Of a stretch of DNA of 55,846 nt, positions 1 to 8,335 are shown one piece after another. Each line of letters begins with the position of its first letter. Positions within the stretch are counted from its first letter, which is position 1. Origin of the DNA: Clostridiales bacterium (lineage in GTDB: Bacteria; Acidobacteriota; Aminicenantia; Aminicenantales; UBA8522); contig JARYMI010000021.1 in assembly GCA_029907205.1 (NCBI GenBank), positions 1 through 55,846 of the forward strand. The letters are read 5' to 3'. Made by a program: the position numbers and the translations under genes. The notes beneath the pieces were generated by a model. That model worked only from the letters and a program-made list of their open reading frames with translations. It was not told where the DNA came from and did no database searches.

Positions 1-37
1 AGGGGTCATACCCCCTTGGAACCCCCGACGATCGGCT

Positions 38-57
38 CCCCGCGGCAAGCCGCGGGG
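38..57. other. GC-rich hairpin at left edge
   Basis: CCCCGCGG and CCGCGGGG pair across a CAAG loop. There is no T-run on either side, so it is not a textbook intrinsic terminator. It may be the tail of a transcript from outside the window or an intergenic palindrome. Confidence 0.45.
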
Positions 58-85
58 CATGTTCGCCGCTCGTCAAACAGGCGGC

Positions 86-114
86 TTGACACAGCTGGAG
101 TCAGCTCTTAGAAT
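86..114 (+). promoter_or_regulatory. Sigma70-type promoter of the MFS gene
   Basis: TTGACA at 86-91, a 17-nt spacer and TAGAAT at 109-114 give a near-consensus promoter. The spacer carries the inverted repeat AGCTG/CAGCT (93-97, 102-106), and AGAATG/CATTCT (110-115, 121-126) straddles the -10 box and start point. Either could be a repressor operator; that part is inference. Confidence 0.7.
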
Positions 115-141
115 GGGCTGCATTCTGTCAAGGAACAGCCC

Positions 142-1302
142 TTGGAAGCTGAATCGATGCAAGGCAAGAAAAGGCTCCGGGTTTTCGCCGTCGCCTCTTT
201 TCTCAACGACCTGGGCTCGGACATCATCTATCCTATCTGGCCGCTCTTCGTGACCCAGGTTCTCAAGGCCAACATGGCTGCCCTGGGATTCCTCGATGGA
301 CTGGGCGACGCCCTGGTTTCTCTCTCCCAGGCTGCTTCCGGGTATGTCTCGGACCGGATCAGGAGGCGAAAGGTCTTTATCTGGACGGGCTATCTTTGCG
401 GTTCGCTTTCGAGGCTCGGTTACGCCCTCTCGGCTGTCTGGCAGCATCTTATCCCCTTCCGGATTCTCGACCGGGTGGGGAAAATCAGGAGCGCGCCGCG
501 GGACGCCATGGTGGCTGACATGACCACTGCCAGTGACCGCGGCCGGAGTTTTGGGCTTCTCCGGGCCATGGACAACCTCGGCGCCGTCTGCGGAATTGTC
601 ATCTGCATCGCTTTTATAAACCTTTTGGGCTACAGGCTGCTCTTTGCCCTCGCCGCACTCCCTTCCCTTCTCAGCGCGCTCTTGATTTTTGCCCTCATCA
701 AAGAGAAAAGAGCCGACAGCGTGAAGTTATACAAAGGCCTTTCCCTGAAAGACCTGGGCAACGATTTCCGGGTGTACCTCCTGCTTAGCGCTATCTTTGC
801 CCTGGGTGCCTTCAGCTATTCCTTTCTTTTAATATACGCCAAAATTCATGGGTTCAAGGTTGTCTTCGTCCCGGTCCTCTACCTGATCTTCACGGCGACA
901 GCCTCGCTTTTTTCTTTTCCCTTCGGAAGGCTCTCGGACAGGATCGGTGGCAAGGCCGTGCTCTACTTGGCCTTTTCCTTCTGGGCGGCCGTATGCGCCG
1001 GGATGATTGCTTCTCCCGGCCGCCCGCTCATCATCCTGATCTTCGTCCTATACGGTTTGCACAAGGCCGCCCTGGAGCCCGTCCAGAAGACGCTCGTCTG
1101 CGAGCTTTCGCCCCTCCCGTTTCGAGCGAGTTGTCTTGGAGGCTTCCAGATGATCATCGGGCTCTGCTCTCTCCCGGCCTCGCTTGTGGCCGGCTTGCTC
1201 TGGGATAAAATTGGGGTAGAGGCCCCGTTTGTTTTTTCTCTTGTCCTTACTGGCCTCGCAGCGGGGCTACTCCTTTTTGTGCAAAAAAAATCATCTCCGT
1301 AA
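142..1302 (+). CDS. MFS transporter
   Basis: An inner-membrane transporter of the major facilitator superfamily, about 381-386 residues, built almost entirely of hydrophobic helices. The loop after the second helix reads GYVSDRIRRRK, the MFS signature A, and a second copy, LSDRIGGKAVLY, sits at the start of the C-terminal half, the usual two-fold arrangement. The substrate cannot be read from sequence. Two starts are possible: TTG at 142 with AAGGA seven bases upstream, or ATG at 157 with GGAAG eight bases upstream. They differ by five residues. The gene has its own strong promoter, and the next gene downstream is a broken glycosidase, so a sugar substrate is possible but unproven. Confidence 0.8.
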   Translation: MEAESMQGKKRLRVFAVASFLNDLGSDIIYPIWPLFVTQVLKANMAALGFLDGLGDALVSLSQAASGYVSDRIRRRKVFIWTGYLCGSLSRLGYALSAVWQHLIPFRILDRVGKIRSAPRDAMVADMTTASDRGRSFGLLRAMDNLGAVCGIVICIAFINLLGYRLLFALAALPSLLSALLIFALIKEKRADSVKLYKGLSLKDLGNDFRVYLLLSAIFALGAFSYSFLLIYAKIHGFKVVFVPVLYLIFTATASLFSFPFGRLSDRIGGKAVLYLAFSFWAAVCAGMIASPGRPLIILIFVLYGLHKAALEPVQKTLVCELSPLPFRASCLGGFQMIIGLCSLPASLVAGLLWDKIGVEAPFVFSLVLTGLAAGLLLFVQKKSSP

Positions 1303-1393
1303 ACCTACGGAACCTGCCTGAGCATCCCTTCTCCAGCTGCCGTTGATATCTCTTCGAGCGTTGGGCTATACTCTCTCACGACGTTGACCAACC

Positions 1394-2954
1394 ATGATCG
1401 ATGTCAAGGAACACTTCTACGATGATGACCCCTCTCGGGGACATCCCGATGTCCGCACCCGGCTCAAAGATGCCTTTTATTTTTTTCTTGGAAACGGGCT
1501 GATCCAGGCTGCGGTTCAAGTCTCCCCTTCGGGCGAAGGAACACCCCTCGGGCTCTTGATCATGGATCCCGAGCGATTGGCCAAGAAAAGGGAAGCTCTG
1601 ACCATTTTTTGCCTCTCGGTCTCAGCTCCCAGCAGTCATTTCCAAATCAGGCCGTGTGGACGGCAGCATCTGGCAGTACAACCGGGAGTGGGTTCGGGAC
1701 CAATCCATGTTGGCCGTTGGGCTTACCTTATCCGGACAGCACAAAACGGCGCGGGTCGTTCTCCAGCGCCTTCTTTCAGAGTTTATCACAGAGGAAGGTC
1801 AGCCGATCGATTCGAGCGAAGTTCGCGACGACGATGAAGTGGAATTGGACCAAAACGGAGCGCTCCTTAATGCGTTGAAACATCATGTCCTCTGGACAGG
1901 GGACGTTGGTTTGATTAAAGACAATTGGGAAAAGATAAGAGCCGCCGCCGGATTTCCTCTCCGTCATATCTTCCGGCATCTTCCTTCCGGGCTTTTGGCC
2001 AACACAAGGGAGTACTGGGAGAGACACAGAGCCTTCGGCATTCAAAAAGGGATGGAGCTCGCCCATCAGCTTTTTGTCTCAACGGGACTGGCCGATGCCG
2101 CCTTGCTTTCGCGCCTGATTGGCAGGGAAAAGGAAGGGCTTTATTGGGAAGCCGAAGCCCGCAGATTGAAACAGGCATTCCTCGGGGATCAACGTTACGG
2201 CCTGGTTGACGAAGGCCGGTTCATCAAAAGAAGGTCTGTTGATGGTTCCGTACAGAAATCCATTGAAGCCGTGGCTGAAGCGCGGCTTCCCGAGGGAGTT
2301 CCTTTAGCCAAAAAGGGAGAGCATCTGCTCAATCCTGACACATCCGCTGTCCTACCGATCGCCCTCGAGTTCGTTCCGGCCGATTCCCCTCTGGCCAGAA
2401 ACACGCTGGCCGAGGTCGAGCTTCTCTGGAATCAGGCCTGGAAGGGCGGCGGGTATGGGCGTTACCATGTCAGTTCAGAGCCCGATTCTCCAGGGCCCTG
2501 GCCTTTCCCCTCGCTGTTTGTGGCCAGGGCATATGCGGAGATGTCGGAGGGAGAAAAGGTATGGCGAGTCCTGGACTGGCTGAACGCGCTCCCGGGTGCT
2601 CTATCCGGATCTTGGTTCGAATTCTACGGTGAACGGATAGCGCCTCCCTTCCCGCAAGTGGGGGTAATTCCCTGGACCTGGGCAGAGATGATCATCCTCC
2701 TCGTCCATCATGTCATCGGGATCCGGCCTCAGGTTGACCATCTCCTCATCCGTCCCAGAATCTTGCCGGGAATTAAGCACATCAAGGCCTCATTTCCGCT
2801 TAGAGCCGTCAGGCTTGTTCTCGAAATAGAATCAGGGTCTCGCCAGAAGTCTTTCCATGTCCGTTCTAACACCAAGGTCCTCCGAGTGTCAAAAACGGAG
2901 GCGGCCCTGGCTTATTCGGGAAGAGACACGCACTTAAGTATTTCGACTCCCTGA
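1394..2954 (+). pseudogene. Frameshifted six-hairpin glycosidase-like (glycogen-debranching-like) gene
   Basis: Two reading frames carry parts of one enzyme. The first, from ATG 1394, encodes [20 protein letters not shown] and then [19 protein letters not shown], a typical N-terminus of large (alpha/alpha)6-barrel glycosidases. The second frame is open from 1602 and encodes [18 protein letters not shown] and then about 430 residues of barrel. A run of six T at 1605-1610 lies at the switch point. Even if joined (about 520 residues), the beta-sandwich region normally found between these blocks seems to be missing, so both a deletion and a frameshift are likely. A single-base sequencing error at the T-run could explain only the frameshift. 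The substrate is presumably an alpha-glucan or oligosaccharide. A downstream GTG at 1656 could give a shorter product. Confidence 0.6.
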
Positions 2955-3027
2955 CGCTCTTGATTAGCGCTATTTCCCTTTCAGAGAATTTGCCCGGGGT
3001 CATTCACGAAATGAAGGTCGCGGATTC

Positions 3028-3056
3028 TTGACAAGAATTGACGGGCAGCTTATATT
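3028..3056 (+). promoter_or_regulatory. Sigma70-type promoter for the GNAT/patatin pair
   Basis: TTGACA (3028-3033), a 17-nt spacer and TATATT (3051-3056). It lies 45 bases before the GTG start of the acetyltransferase and probably drives both that gene and the patatin gene. Confidence 0.75.
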
Positions 3057-3100
3057 GGGACAGAAAATCAGGCTTTTCGGAAAGCCAAGAGGAGATTTCC

Positions 3101-3688
3101 GTGACAGCAAAAACTGTGTCGCTTAAAGATGGAAAGAAGATCCTGATCAGGCCCCTGACACTCCGCGACCTCGACAAGCTGATGGAATTCTACCGCGCAC
3201 TCCCGTCTGAGGACAGAAGATATCTTCGAGTCGATGTCACCAACCGAGAGGTTGTCTCTCAGAGGATACGACTCGCCGAGAAAGGAAATGTCTACCGCCT
3301 TGTCGCCTTGGACAAGGATAAGATTGTGGCCGACGGCGGCCTTGAACTCAGCGGAGAAGAATGGCACAAACATCAAGGAGAGCTTCGCGTCATCGTGGCC
3401 AGGCCTTACAGGCGGCGCGGCCTGGGCACGGTCATCATGCGGGAGCTCTATTTTCTGGCTGCAGAGAAAAATATCGAAAGGCTTGTGGCCATGATGATGA
3501 GACCTCAAAAGGCGGCACAGACGATATGTCGCAGGCTCGGCTTCAGGGAAGAAGCTCTACTCCCCGATTACGTAAAGGACCTGTCAGGCAAAACCCAGGA
3601 CCTCATCATCATGTTCTGTGACCTCAAGGACATGTGGAAAGAGCTCGACCATCTCTACAGCGATTCTGACTGGCAACGCTGCCGTTAA
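3101..3688 (+). CDS. GNAT-family N-acetyltransferase
   Basis: A 195-residue protein of the GCN5-related acetyltransferase fold, which transfers an acetyl group from acetyl-CoA to an amine. The N-terminal strand KILIRPLTLRDLDKLMEFY and the acetyl-CoA loop VARPYRRRGLGTVIMREL (the R/Q-x-x-G-x-G/A pattern) are clear. The late segment CRRLGFREEALLPDYVKD is typical of the subgroup that modifies small molecules or protein N-termini. I chose GTG 3101 because AGGAG lies about eight bases upstream; a longer TTG-started frame from 3038 would begin inside the promoter. The stop lies 25 bases before the preferred start of the patatin gene. The true substrate is unknown. Confidence 0.78.
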   Translation: MTAKTVSLKDGKKILIRPLTLRDLDKLMEFYRALPSEDRRYLRVDVTNREVVSQRIRLAEKGNVYRLVALDKDKIVADGGLELSGEEWHKHQGELRVIVARPYRRRGLGTVIMRELYFLAAEKNIERLVAMMMRPQKAAQTICRRLGFREEALLPDYVKDLSGKTQDLIIMFCDLKDMWKELDHLYSDSDWQRCR

Positions 3689-3713
3689 ACAAAACCCGGC
3701 CAAGGCAGGCTTT

Positions 3714-5909
3714 TTGAAGAAGACAAAGCTTCTTATCTTTGCCCTCATCTTTTTGATAAGAGCGGGCTGGCCCGAGGAACGGCCGAAAATTGGCCTGGTG
3801 CTGAGCGGCGGCGGAGCCAAAGGACTTGCCCACATCCCGGTCCTCAAACAACTCGATGAGCTTAGTATTCCTATCGATTATATAGCCGGGACGAGCGCGG
3901 GCGGTATTATCGGAGCGCTCTATGCCTTGGGCTACAGCGGCGCTGAGCTTGAACGGATCGCCGCGGCGATCAACTGGGAAGACATCTTCGTCGACCGCCC
4001 GCCTCGGTCCATGCTGCCTTTTTTCGAAAGAGAAGCGGACGGCCGCTATCAGCTTGAATTCTTCTTTAAAAGAGGAGTCCCTTCGGCGCCCCGGGGCCTT
4101 GTCTACGGGCAAAAGTTTTCGCTCTTTTTTTCCCAGCTAACTTTCCCGCTCGCCGGTGAAATCGATTTCAACCTGCTGCCTGTCCCCTTCCGCTGCGTCA
4201 CTGTCGATTTGATCACGGGCAAAGAGGTCGTGCTTGGAAAAGGCTCGTTGGCCAAGGCCATGCGGGCTACCATGGCCGTTCCGACCATCTTCACGCCAGT
4301 CGAATGGGAAGGCCGGCTTCTTGTGGATGGCGGCCTCCTCAATAACCTGCCCGTCGATGTCGTCAAGAATATGGGGGCGGATATCGTCATCGCCGTCGAC
4401 CTCGGCAGTCCTCTCAGCGGGAGGGATGAGCTCGGCTCGGCTGATAAAATCTTGTCCCAGGCACTCCGCATCGCCGAGATCGAACAGAAAAAGAAGAACG
4501 CAGAGCTCGCGGATATCCTCATCGTGCCGGATATGAAGGGTTTGAGCAGCGGCGATTTTTTCTTCCCGGATAAACTGGCAAAAATCAAGGAAAAGGGCAA
4601 GGAAGCGGCTTCGAAAAGCCTTCCGGCGCTCGCTGCCCTGAAGAAAGAATATGGGCTGGAGCGCTCACAAGAGGCTGGAAAAAAATCTTCCCAATCTGAT
4701 CAGAGTAAGAAATTCATCCTCGATAGGATAACTGTTTCTGGCAACGACAAGCTTCCGGCTTCAGTCATCTCCAGCGCCTTCAGCCTGAAACGAGGCGATC
4801 CTGTGGACGGCCCGGCCATCAGCCGCCAGGTCCTGAAGCTTTATGCTTTGGGCTATTTTGAAAACATTGAGTCATCGGTCTTCACGGCTGACAAGGATAG
4901 GATTGAGCTGCGCTTACAGGTTAAGGAATTCCCGCGCGCTAAACTCAGGATAGGCATAGCCTATAACAATTTCCGCAAACTCGTCACGACGTCAGGCCTT
5001 TGCTTGAACAACCTTCCTCTTCCGGGCATGCGGCTGGAAAGCGAGCTCGACCTGGTCGGGCTGACCAGGTTTCGGTCTAAAATTGTTTACCAGTCGTTGA
5101 CGATGAATTTTCCGCTCTGCCCATACCTGGAGCTAAACTACCGCAGCATTCCAACGCGGCTCTATGACGGCGAGGGAAGCCTGATCACAACTTACGATAA
5201 CAAATCCTGGACAACTGGCGTCGGTGTGAGTCTGCTCCTGAAAAAGGGCATCATCCTCGAAACAGCCTACGAAATCGAGAACACGGATATGGGCCCACTC
5301 AGAGCTCTGCCTTTATTAGAAAGCCTATCCGGCAGGAGAGATCACCTTCAGCGACTGAAGCTGAGCGCGACGATCGACACTCTCGACGCCGTCTGGACCC
5401 CGAAAAAAGGCCTCCTTTTCAAAATGAATTATGAAAAAAGCAACGACTTCCTCGGCACCGATATTCCCTATGATTTATTCGAGGCATCAGCGGATGTTTA
5501 CGGCACCTTCTTAAAAGATCATACCCTCCGCTTCTATGGCTACATAGGAACATCGTCAGCCGGGACGCCCTTCTATAAATATCTCAATCAAGGACACCCG
5601 GATAGATTCGTCGGGATGGACTACGACCAGCTCATCGGCAATCAAATGAAAATCATTCGCGCTGAATACCGATACAGGCTGACCGGGCTTATCCATCTAA
5701 AAGCAGCGGCAAATGTGGCCCTCGACTTCGAACAACGCTGGCCCCTGACGACCTTCGACCCGGACCCTCTATGGGGTCTCGGCGCCGGCATCCACATCTC
5801 AACTCCAGCCGGATCTGTGGAACTGGTTTACAGCGTGGGAAGCAAGAGTTTTTTCCAGCCTAAATCAGCCCAAGGTGTGGCGTATCTTGTCCTGGGCGCA
5901 AAATTTTAG
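3714..5909 (+). CDS. Patatin-like phospholipase with POTRA and Omp85-type barrel
   Basis: A secreted, outer-membrane phospholipase of the PlpD/RssA type, about 731 residues. The first 20 residues form a signal peptide (KK, then LLIFALIFLI). The patatin domain follows, with oxyanion loop GGGAKG (about 32-37), nucleophile elbow GTSAGG (Ser about 61) and catalytic DGG in LLVDGGLLNNLP. After about residue 340 a POTRA repeat begins (FILDRITVSGNDKLPASVIS), and the last 300 residues alternate polar and hydrophobic strands as in Omp85-family 16-strand barrels, ending in F. The start is a TTG at 3714 preceded by AAGGCAGG; the frame is open further upstream to GTG 3618, inside the GNAT gene, but only the TTG start gives a proper signal peptide. 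PlpD-type enzymes hydrolyse phospholipids or export their own patatin domain. The gene ends just before a large palindrome. Confidence 0.85.
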   Translation: MKKTKLLIFALIFLIRAGWPEERPKIGLVLSGGGAKGLAHIPVLKQLDELSIPIDYIAGTSAGGIIGALYALGYSGAELERIAAAINWEDIFVDRPPRSMLPFFEREADGRYQLEFFFKRGVPSAPRGLVYGQKFSLFFSQLTFPLAGEIDFNLLPVPFRCVTVDLITGKEVVLGKGSLAKAMRATMAVPTIFTPVEWEGRLLVDGGLLNNLPVDVVKNMGADIVIAVDLGSPLSGRDELGSADKILSQALRIAEIEQKKKNAELADILIVPDMKGLSSGDFFFPDKLAKIKEKGKEAASKSLPALAALKKEYGLERSQEAGKKSSQSDQSKKFILDRITVSGNDKLPASVISSAFSLKRGDPVDGPAISRQVLKLYALGYFENIESSVFTADKDRIELRLQVKEFPRAKLRIGIAYNNFRKLVTTSGLCLNNLPLPGMRLESELDLVGLTRFRSKIVYQSLTMNFPLCPYLELNYRSIPTRLYDGEGSLITTYDNKSWTTGVGVSLLLKKGIILETAYEIENTDMGPLRALPLLESLSGRRDHLQRLKLSATIDTLDAVWTPKKGLLFKMNYEKSNDFLGTDIPYDLFEASADVYGTFLKDHTLRFYGYIGTSSAGTPFYKYLNQGHPDRFVGMDYDQLIGNQMKIIRAEYRYRLTGLIHLKAAANVALDFEQRWPLTTFDPDPLWGLGAGIHISTPAGSVELVYSVGSKSFFQPKSAQGVAYLVLGAKF

Positions 5910-5967
5910 CCCAACCCACACTACTTCTTTATTCTTCGGAAGCATTTCGATGTGTGTTCTCTAGGAA

Positions 5968-6083
5968 GGGTGCAGGAGGCTGCCCTGAAGCCCCCGTAGC
6001 GGAGGGGGGACCCGTCGGTTTCTCCGACGGGGGGAACCGACGGGACTGGTTCCCCGGGGGCCAAAGGGCAGATTCCTGCACCC
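5968..6083. repeat. Large multi-branched palindromic element between convergent genes
   Basis: The outer arms 5968-5986 and 6065-6083 pair over 19 positions with one mismatch and one G-T pair. Inside, GCCCCC (5990-5995) pairs with GGGGGC (6056-6061). Nested in this are two hairpins: CCCGTCGG (6011-6018) with CCGACGGG (6024-6031), and GGGGAACC (6031-6038) with GGTTCCCC (6048-6055), which share one base. The whole 116-bp element folds as a branched cruciform or RNA. It lies between the ends of the patatin gene (+) and the EF-G-like gene (-), so it could terminate both transcripts, but it lacks T-runs. It could also be a member of a dispersed palindromic repeat family; only one copy is visible here. 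Confidence 0.65.
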
Positions 6084-6110
6084 GATTGAATCATATAAGG
6101 GGATGCCGCC

Positions 6111-8204
6111 CTATTCTTCTTCGGGCTTGATCCGTCCATCTTTGATCGCTTCGGCGATGATTTTCTGCTGGATTTGAGCAGGGACTTCTTCGTAATGGGA
6201 AAACTCCATCAGGAACGATCCCCGGCCGCCGGTGATCGACGTGAGCGTCGGCTCAAAATCAAGCATCTCGGCCATCGGCACAAGGGCCTTGATGATCCGC
6301 AGGTTAGCCTTCTGTTCCATGCCCTGCAGCTTTCCTCGTCTTCCGTTGAGGTTGCCCATGATATCGCCCATGTAAGCCTCTGGCGTGTAGACTTCGACAG
6401 TCATGATCGGCTCGAGGAGCGTCGGCCGGGCCTCTTTCATTCCCTTCTTGAAGGCCATGGAAGCGGCGATCTTGAAAGCGATGTCGGACGAGTCAACTTC
6501 ATGGTAGCTACCGTCATAGAGGGTGACCTTGAAATCTATGGTTGGGTAGCCAGCCAGTATCCCTTTCTTGCGGGCTTCCTGGATGCCCTTTTCGATCGAG
6601 GGGATGAAGTTCTTGGGAATAGCGCCGCCAAAGATTTTATCCTCAAACTCAAAGTCGCTGCCCCTCGCCAGAGGCTCCATCTTGATCTTGACATCCCCGT
6701 ACTGTCCGCGGCCGCCCGTCTGGCGCTTGTACTTGCCCTGAACATCGGACCGGCCCCTGATCGTCTCTTTGTAGGCGATCTTGGGGGGTTTGAGCAGAAC
6801 GTCGACATTGTATCTTTTCTTCAGCCGGTCGGTGATAATTTCCACATGAAGCTGGCCGTTCCCCGAGATAAGCAACTGCCCCGTCTCGGCGTCCCGTTCA
6901 ATCCTGACCGTCGGGTCTTCATCAGTGATCCGGTGGGTTGCCTGGGAGATCCTGTCCTCGTCGGCCCTGGTTTTGGGCTCGATGGCAAAGGAAATGGAAG
7001 GCTCGGGGAACATGATTCGGGGGAACTCTATCTCTGAGCCCTTAGCGCAAAGAGTGTCGCCCGTGGAAGTCGCCTTGAGCTTGGCTGTGGCCACGATATC
7101 GCCGGCCTTGACCTGGCCGGCTGGTATTTGCTCTTTGCCCTGGAGGAAGAAAAGGCCACTAAGCTTCTCATCAGTATCCTGGCTTGTGTTGGTGACAACA
7201 GCATCTGGGTTGATTCTGCCTGAGAAGACGCGGAGCAGGGAGATCCGGCCAGTGTACGGGTCTGAAATGGTTTTAAAAACGAGCGCGGCAAACGGCTCCT
7301 CCGTGAGAGGCTTAACCACCCCTTCCGTCTCCCTAATCTTAGCTTTAGTTTCTCCCCTGTCCACCGGTGAAGACAGGAGGTCAATCACGGCCTCGGCCAG
7401 GGGCTGGGTCCCGATATTTTCCAGGGCTGAACAGACACAAACCGGATAGAGCTGAAGGTTGAGAACAGCCTTTCGCAGCCCCCGCTGAACGTCTTCGGCT
7501 GAGAGCTCTCCCTTCTCCAGGTATTTCTCCATCAGCTTTTCATCATTCTCGGCGATCATCTCGACCAGTTCTTCTCTTTTTTTCGCTGCTTCCTCCTGGA
7601 GGGCCGGCGGGATTTCGGTCTCTTTGAACCGGCCGCTCTCATCTTTTTCGAAAAGATAAGCTTTCATCCGGAGCAAGTCGACAACGCCACTAAAATTCTT
7701 CTCTTCACCCAAAGGGATTTGAAGCGGCACAGCTTGCCTGCCGAAAAACTGACGGATGGAATCCAAAGCCCTCTTGAAATTGGCGTTCTCCCGGTCCATT
7801 TTGTTTACAACAATCAGGCGGGGAAGAGAGAATTCCTCGAGCATTTCCCAGACTTTTTCTGTCCCGACTTCCACTCCGGCCACACCGCAAACGACGACCA
7901 AAGCGCCATCGACGGCCCTGAGGGTAGCCCGAGTATCCCAGAGAAAATTGCTGTAGCCGGGCGTATCGAGGCAATGGATTTTGTGCTCCTTAACTTCGAA
8001 AAAACAGGCGGCTGAATTGATGGAAATCTTCCTCTCTATTTCCTCGGGTTCATAGTCCGTGACGGTGTTGCCCTTCTCGACTTTGGTCAGCCGGGAGGTT
8101 GACCCGAAATTGAACAGCCAGGCGGCGGCCAGGGACGTCTTGCCTGAGGAACCGTGGCCGATAAGCGCGACGTTCCGGATTCTATCGGGTGCATAATCTT
8201 TCAT
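6111..8204 (-). CDS. Elongation factor G-like GTPase (EF-G2 type)
   Basis: A 697-residue translational GTPase. G1 is GHGSSGKT (16-23), G3 is DTPG (80-83) and G4 is NKMD (134-137). Domains II to V follow, including GRGQYGDVKIKMEP of domain IV and the C-terminal GRRGKLQGME and GRGSFLMEFSHYEEVP. The N-terminus (IRNVALIGHGSSGKTSL) and the EPEEIERKISI switch region match the EF-G-like paralogue group rather than canonical FusA, whose neighbours (rpsL, rpsG, tufA) are absent here. Such paralogues may act in ribosome recycling or translocation under stress, or have lost translocase activity; the role here is not known. It has its own promoter and leader. GAGGAGG lies eight to ten bases before the ATG. 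Confidence 0.85.
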   Translation of the reverse strand: MKDYAPDRIRNVALIGHGSSGKTSLAAAWLFNFGSTSRLTKVEKGNTVTDYEPEEIERKISINSAACFFEVKEHKIHCLDTPGYSNFLWDTRATLRAVDGALVVVCGVAGVEVGTEKVWEMLEEFSLPRLIVVNKMDRENANFKRALDSIRQFFGRQAVPLQIPLGEEKNFSGVVDLLRMKAYLFEKDESGRFKETEIPPALQEEAAKKREELVEMIAENDEKLMEKYLEKGELSAEDVQRGLRKAVLNLQLYPVCVCSALENIGTQPLAEAVIDLLSSPVDRGETKAKIRETEGVVKPLTEEPFAALVFKTISDPYTGRISLLRVFSGRINPDAVVTNTSQDTDEKLSGLFFLQGKEQIPAGQVKAGDIVATAKLKATSTGDTLCAKGSEIEFPRIMFPEPSISFAIEPKTRADEDRISQATHRITDEDPTVRIERDAETGQLLISGNGQLHVEIITDRLKKRYNVDVLLKPPKIAYKETIRGRSDVQGKYKRQTGGRGQYGDVKIKMEPLARGSDFEFEDKIFGGAIPKNFIPSIEKGIQEARKKGILAGYPTIDFKVTLYDGSYHEVDSSDIAFKIAASMAFKKGMKEARPTLLEPIMTVEVYTPEAYMGDIMGNLNGRRGKLQGMEQKANLRIIKALVPMAEMLDFEPTLTSITGGRGSFLMEFSHYEEVPAQIQQKIIAEAIKDGRIKPEEE

Positions 8205-8243
8205 CGTTGAGCCTCCTCCGGATGGGTTGAATCGTTCAGGCTA

Positions 8244-8314
8244 GCTCTTAAGAATCCATGCGTCGCGAATTTAAGAGCAGAAGATATCATACAACAAAGC
8301 CCTCGCCGGCTCAA
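8244..8314 (-). promoter_or_regulatory. Promoter and leader stem-loop of the EF-G-like gene
   Basis: On the minus strand TTGAGC (8314-8309), a 17-nt spacer and TATGAT (8291-8286). The predicted start point is near 8279. The first transcribed bases would form an 8-bp stem, GCTCTTAA (8244-8251 on plus) with TTAAGAGC (8271-8278), about 40 nt before the start codon. A 5'-terminal stem of this kind often stabilises mRNA; a regulatory role is inference. Confidence 0.55.
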
Positions 8315-8316
8315 GA

Positions 8317-8335
8317 GAAAACGAGGACGGTCCTC
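8317..8335 (-). terminator. Probable intrinsic terminator of the ileS-lspA-lgt-rluD operon
   Basis: Reading the minus strand, the rluD stop TGA overlaps the stem GAGGA-CCG-TCCTC, followed by GTTTTCTCTT. The stem is short and the T-tract imperfect, so termination may be partial. Confidence 0.45.

Noticed and set aside
3618..3713. Longer N-terminus of the patatin protein from GTG 3618
   Set aside because: It would overlap the GNAT gene by 71 bases and place the signal peptide about 32 residues inside the protein.
6174..7037. A 287-codon open frame opposite the EF-G-like gene
   Set aside because: Same reason: the minus strand carries all GTPase motifs, and the plus-strand frame has none.
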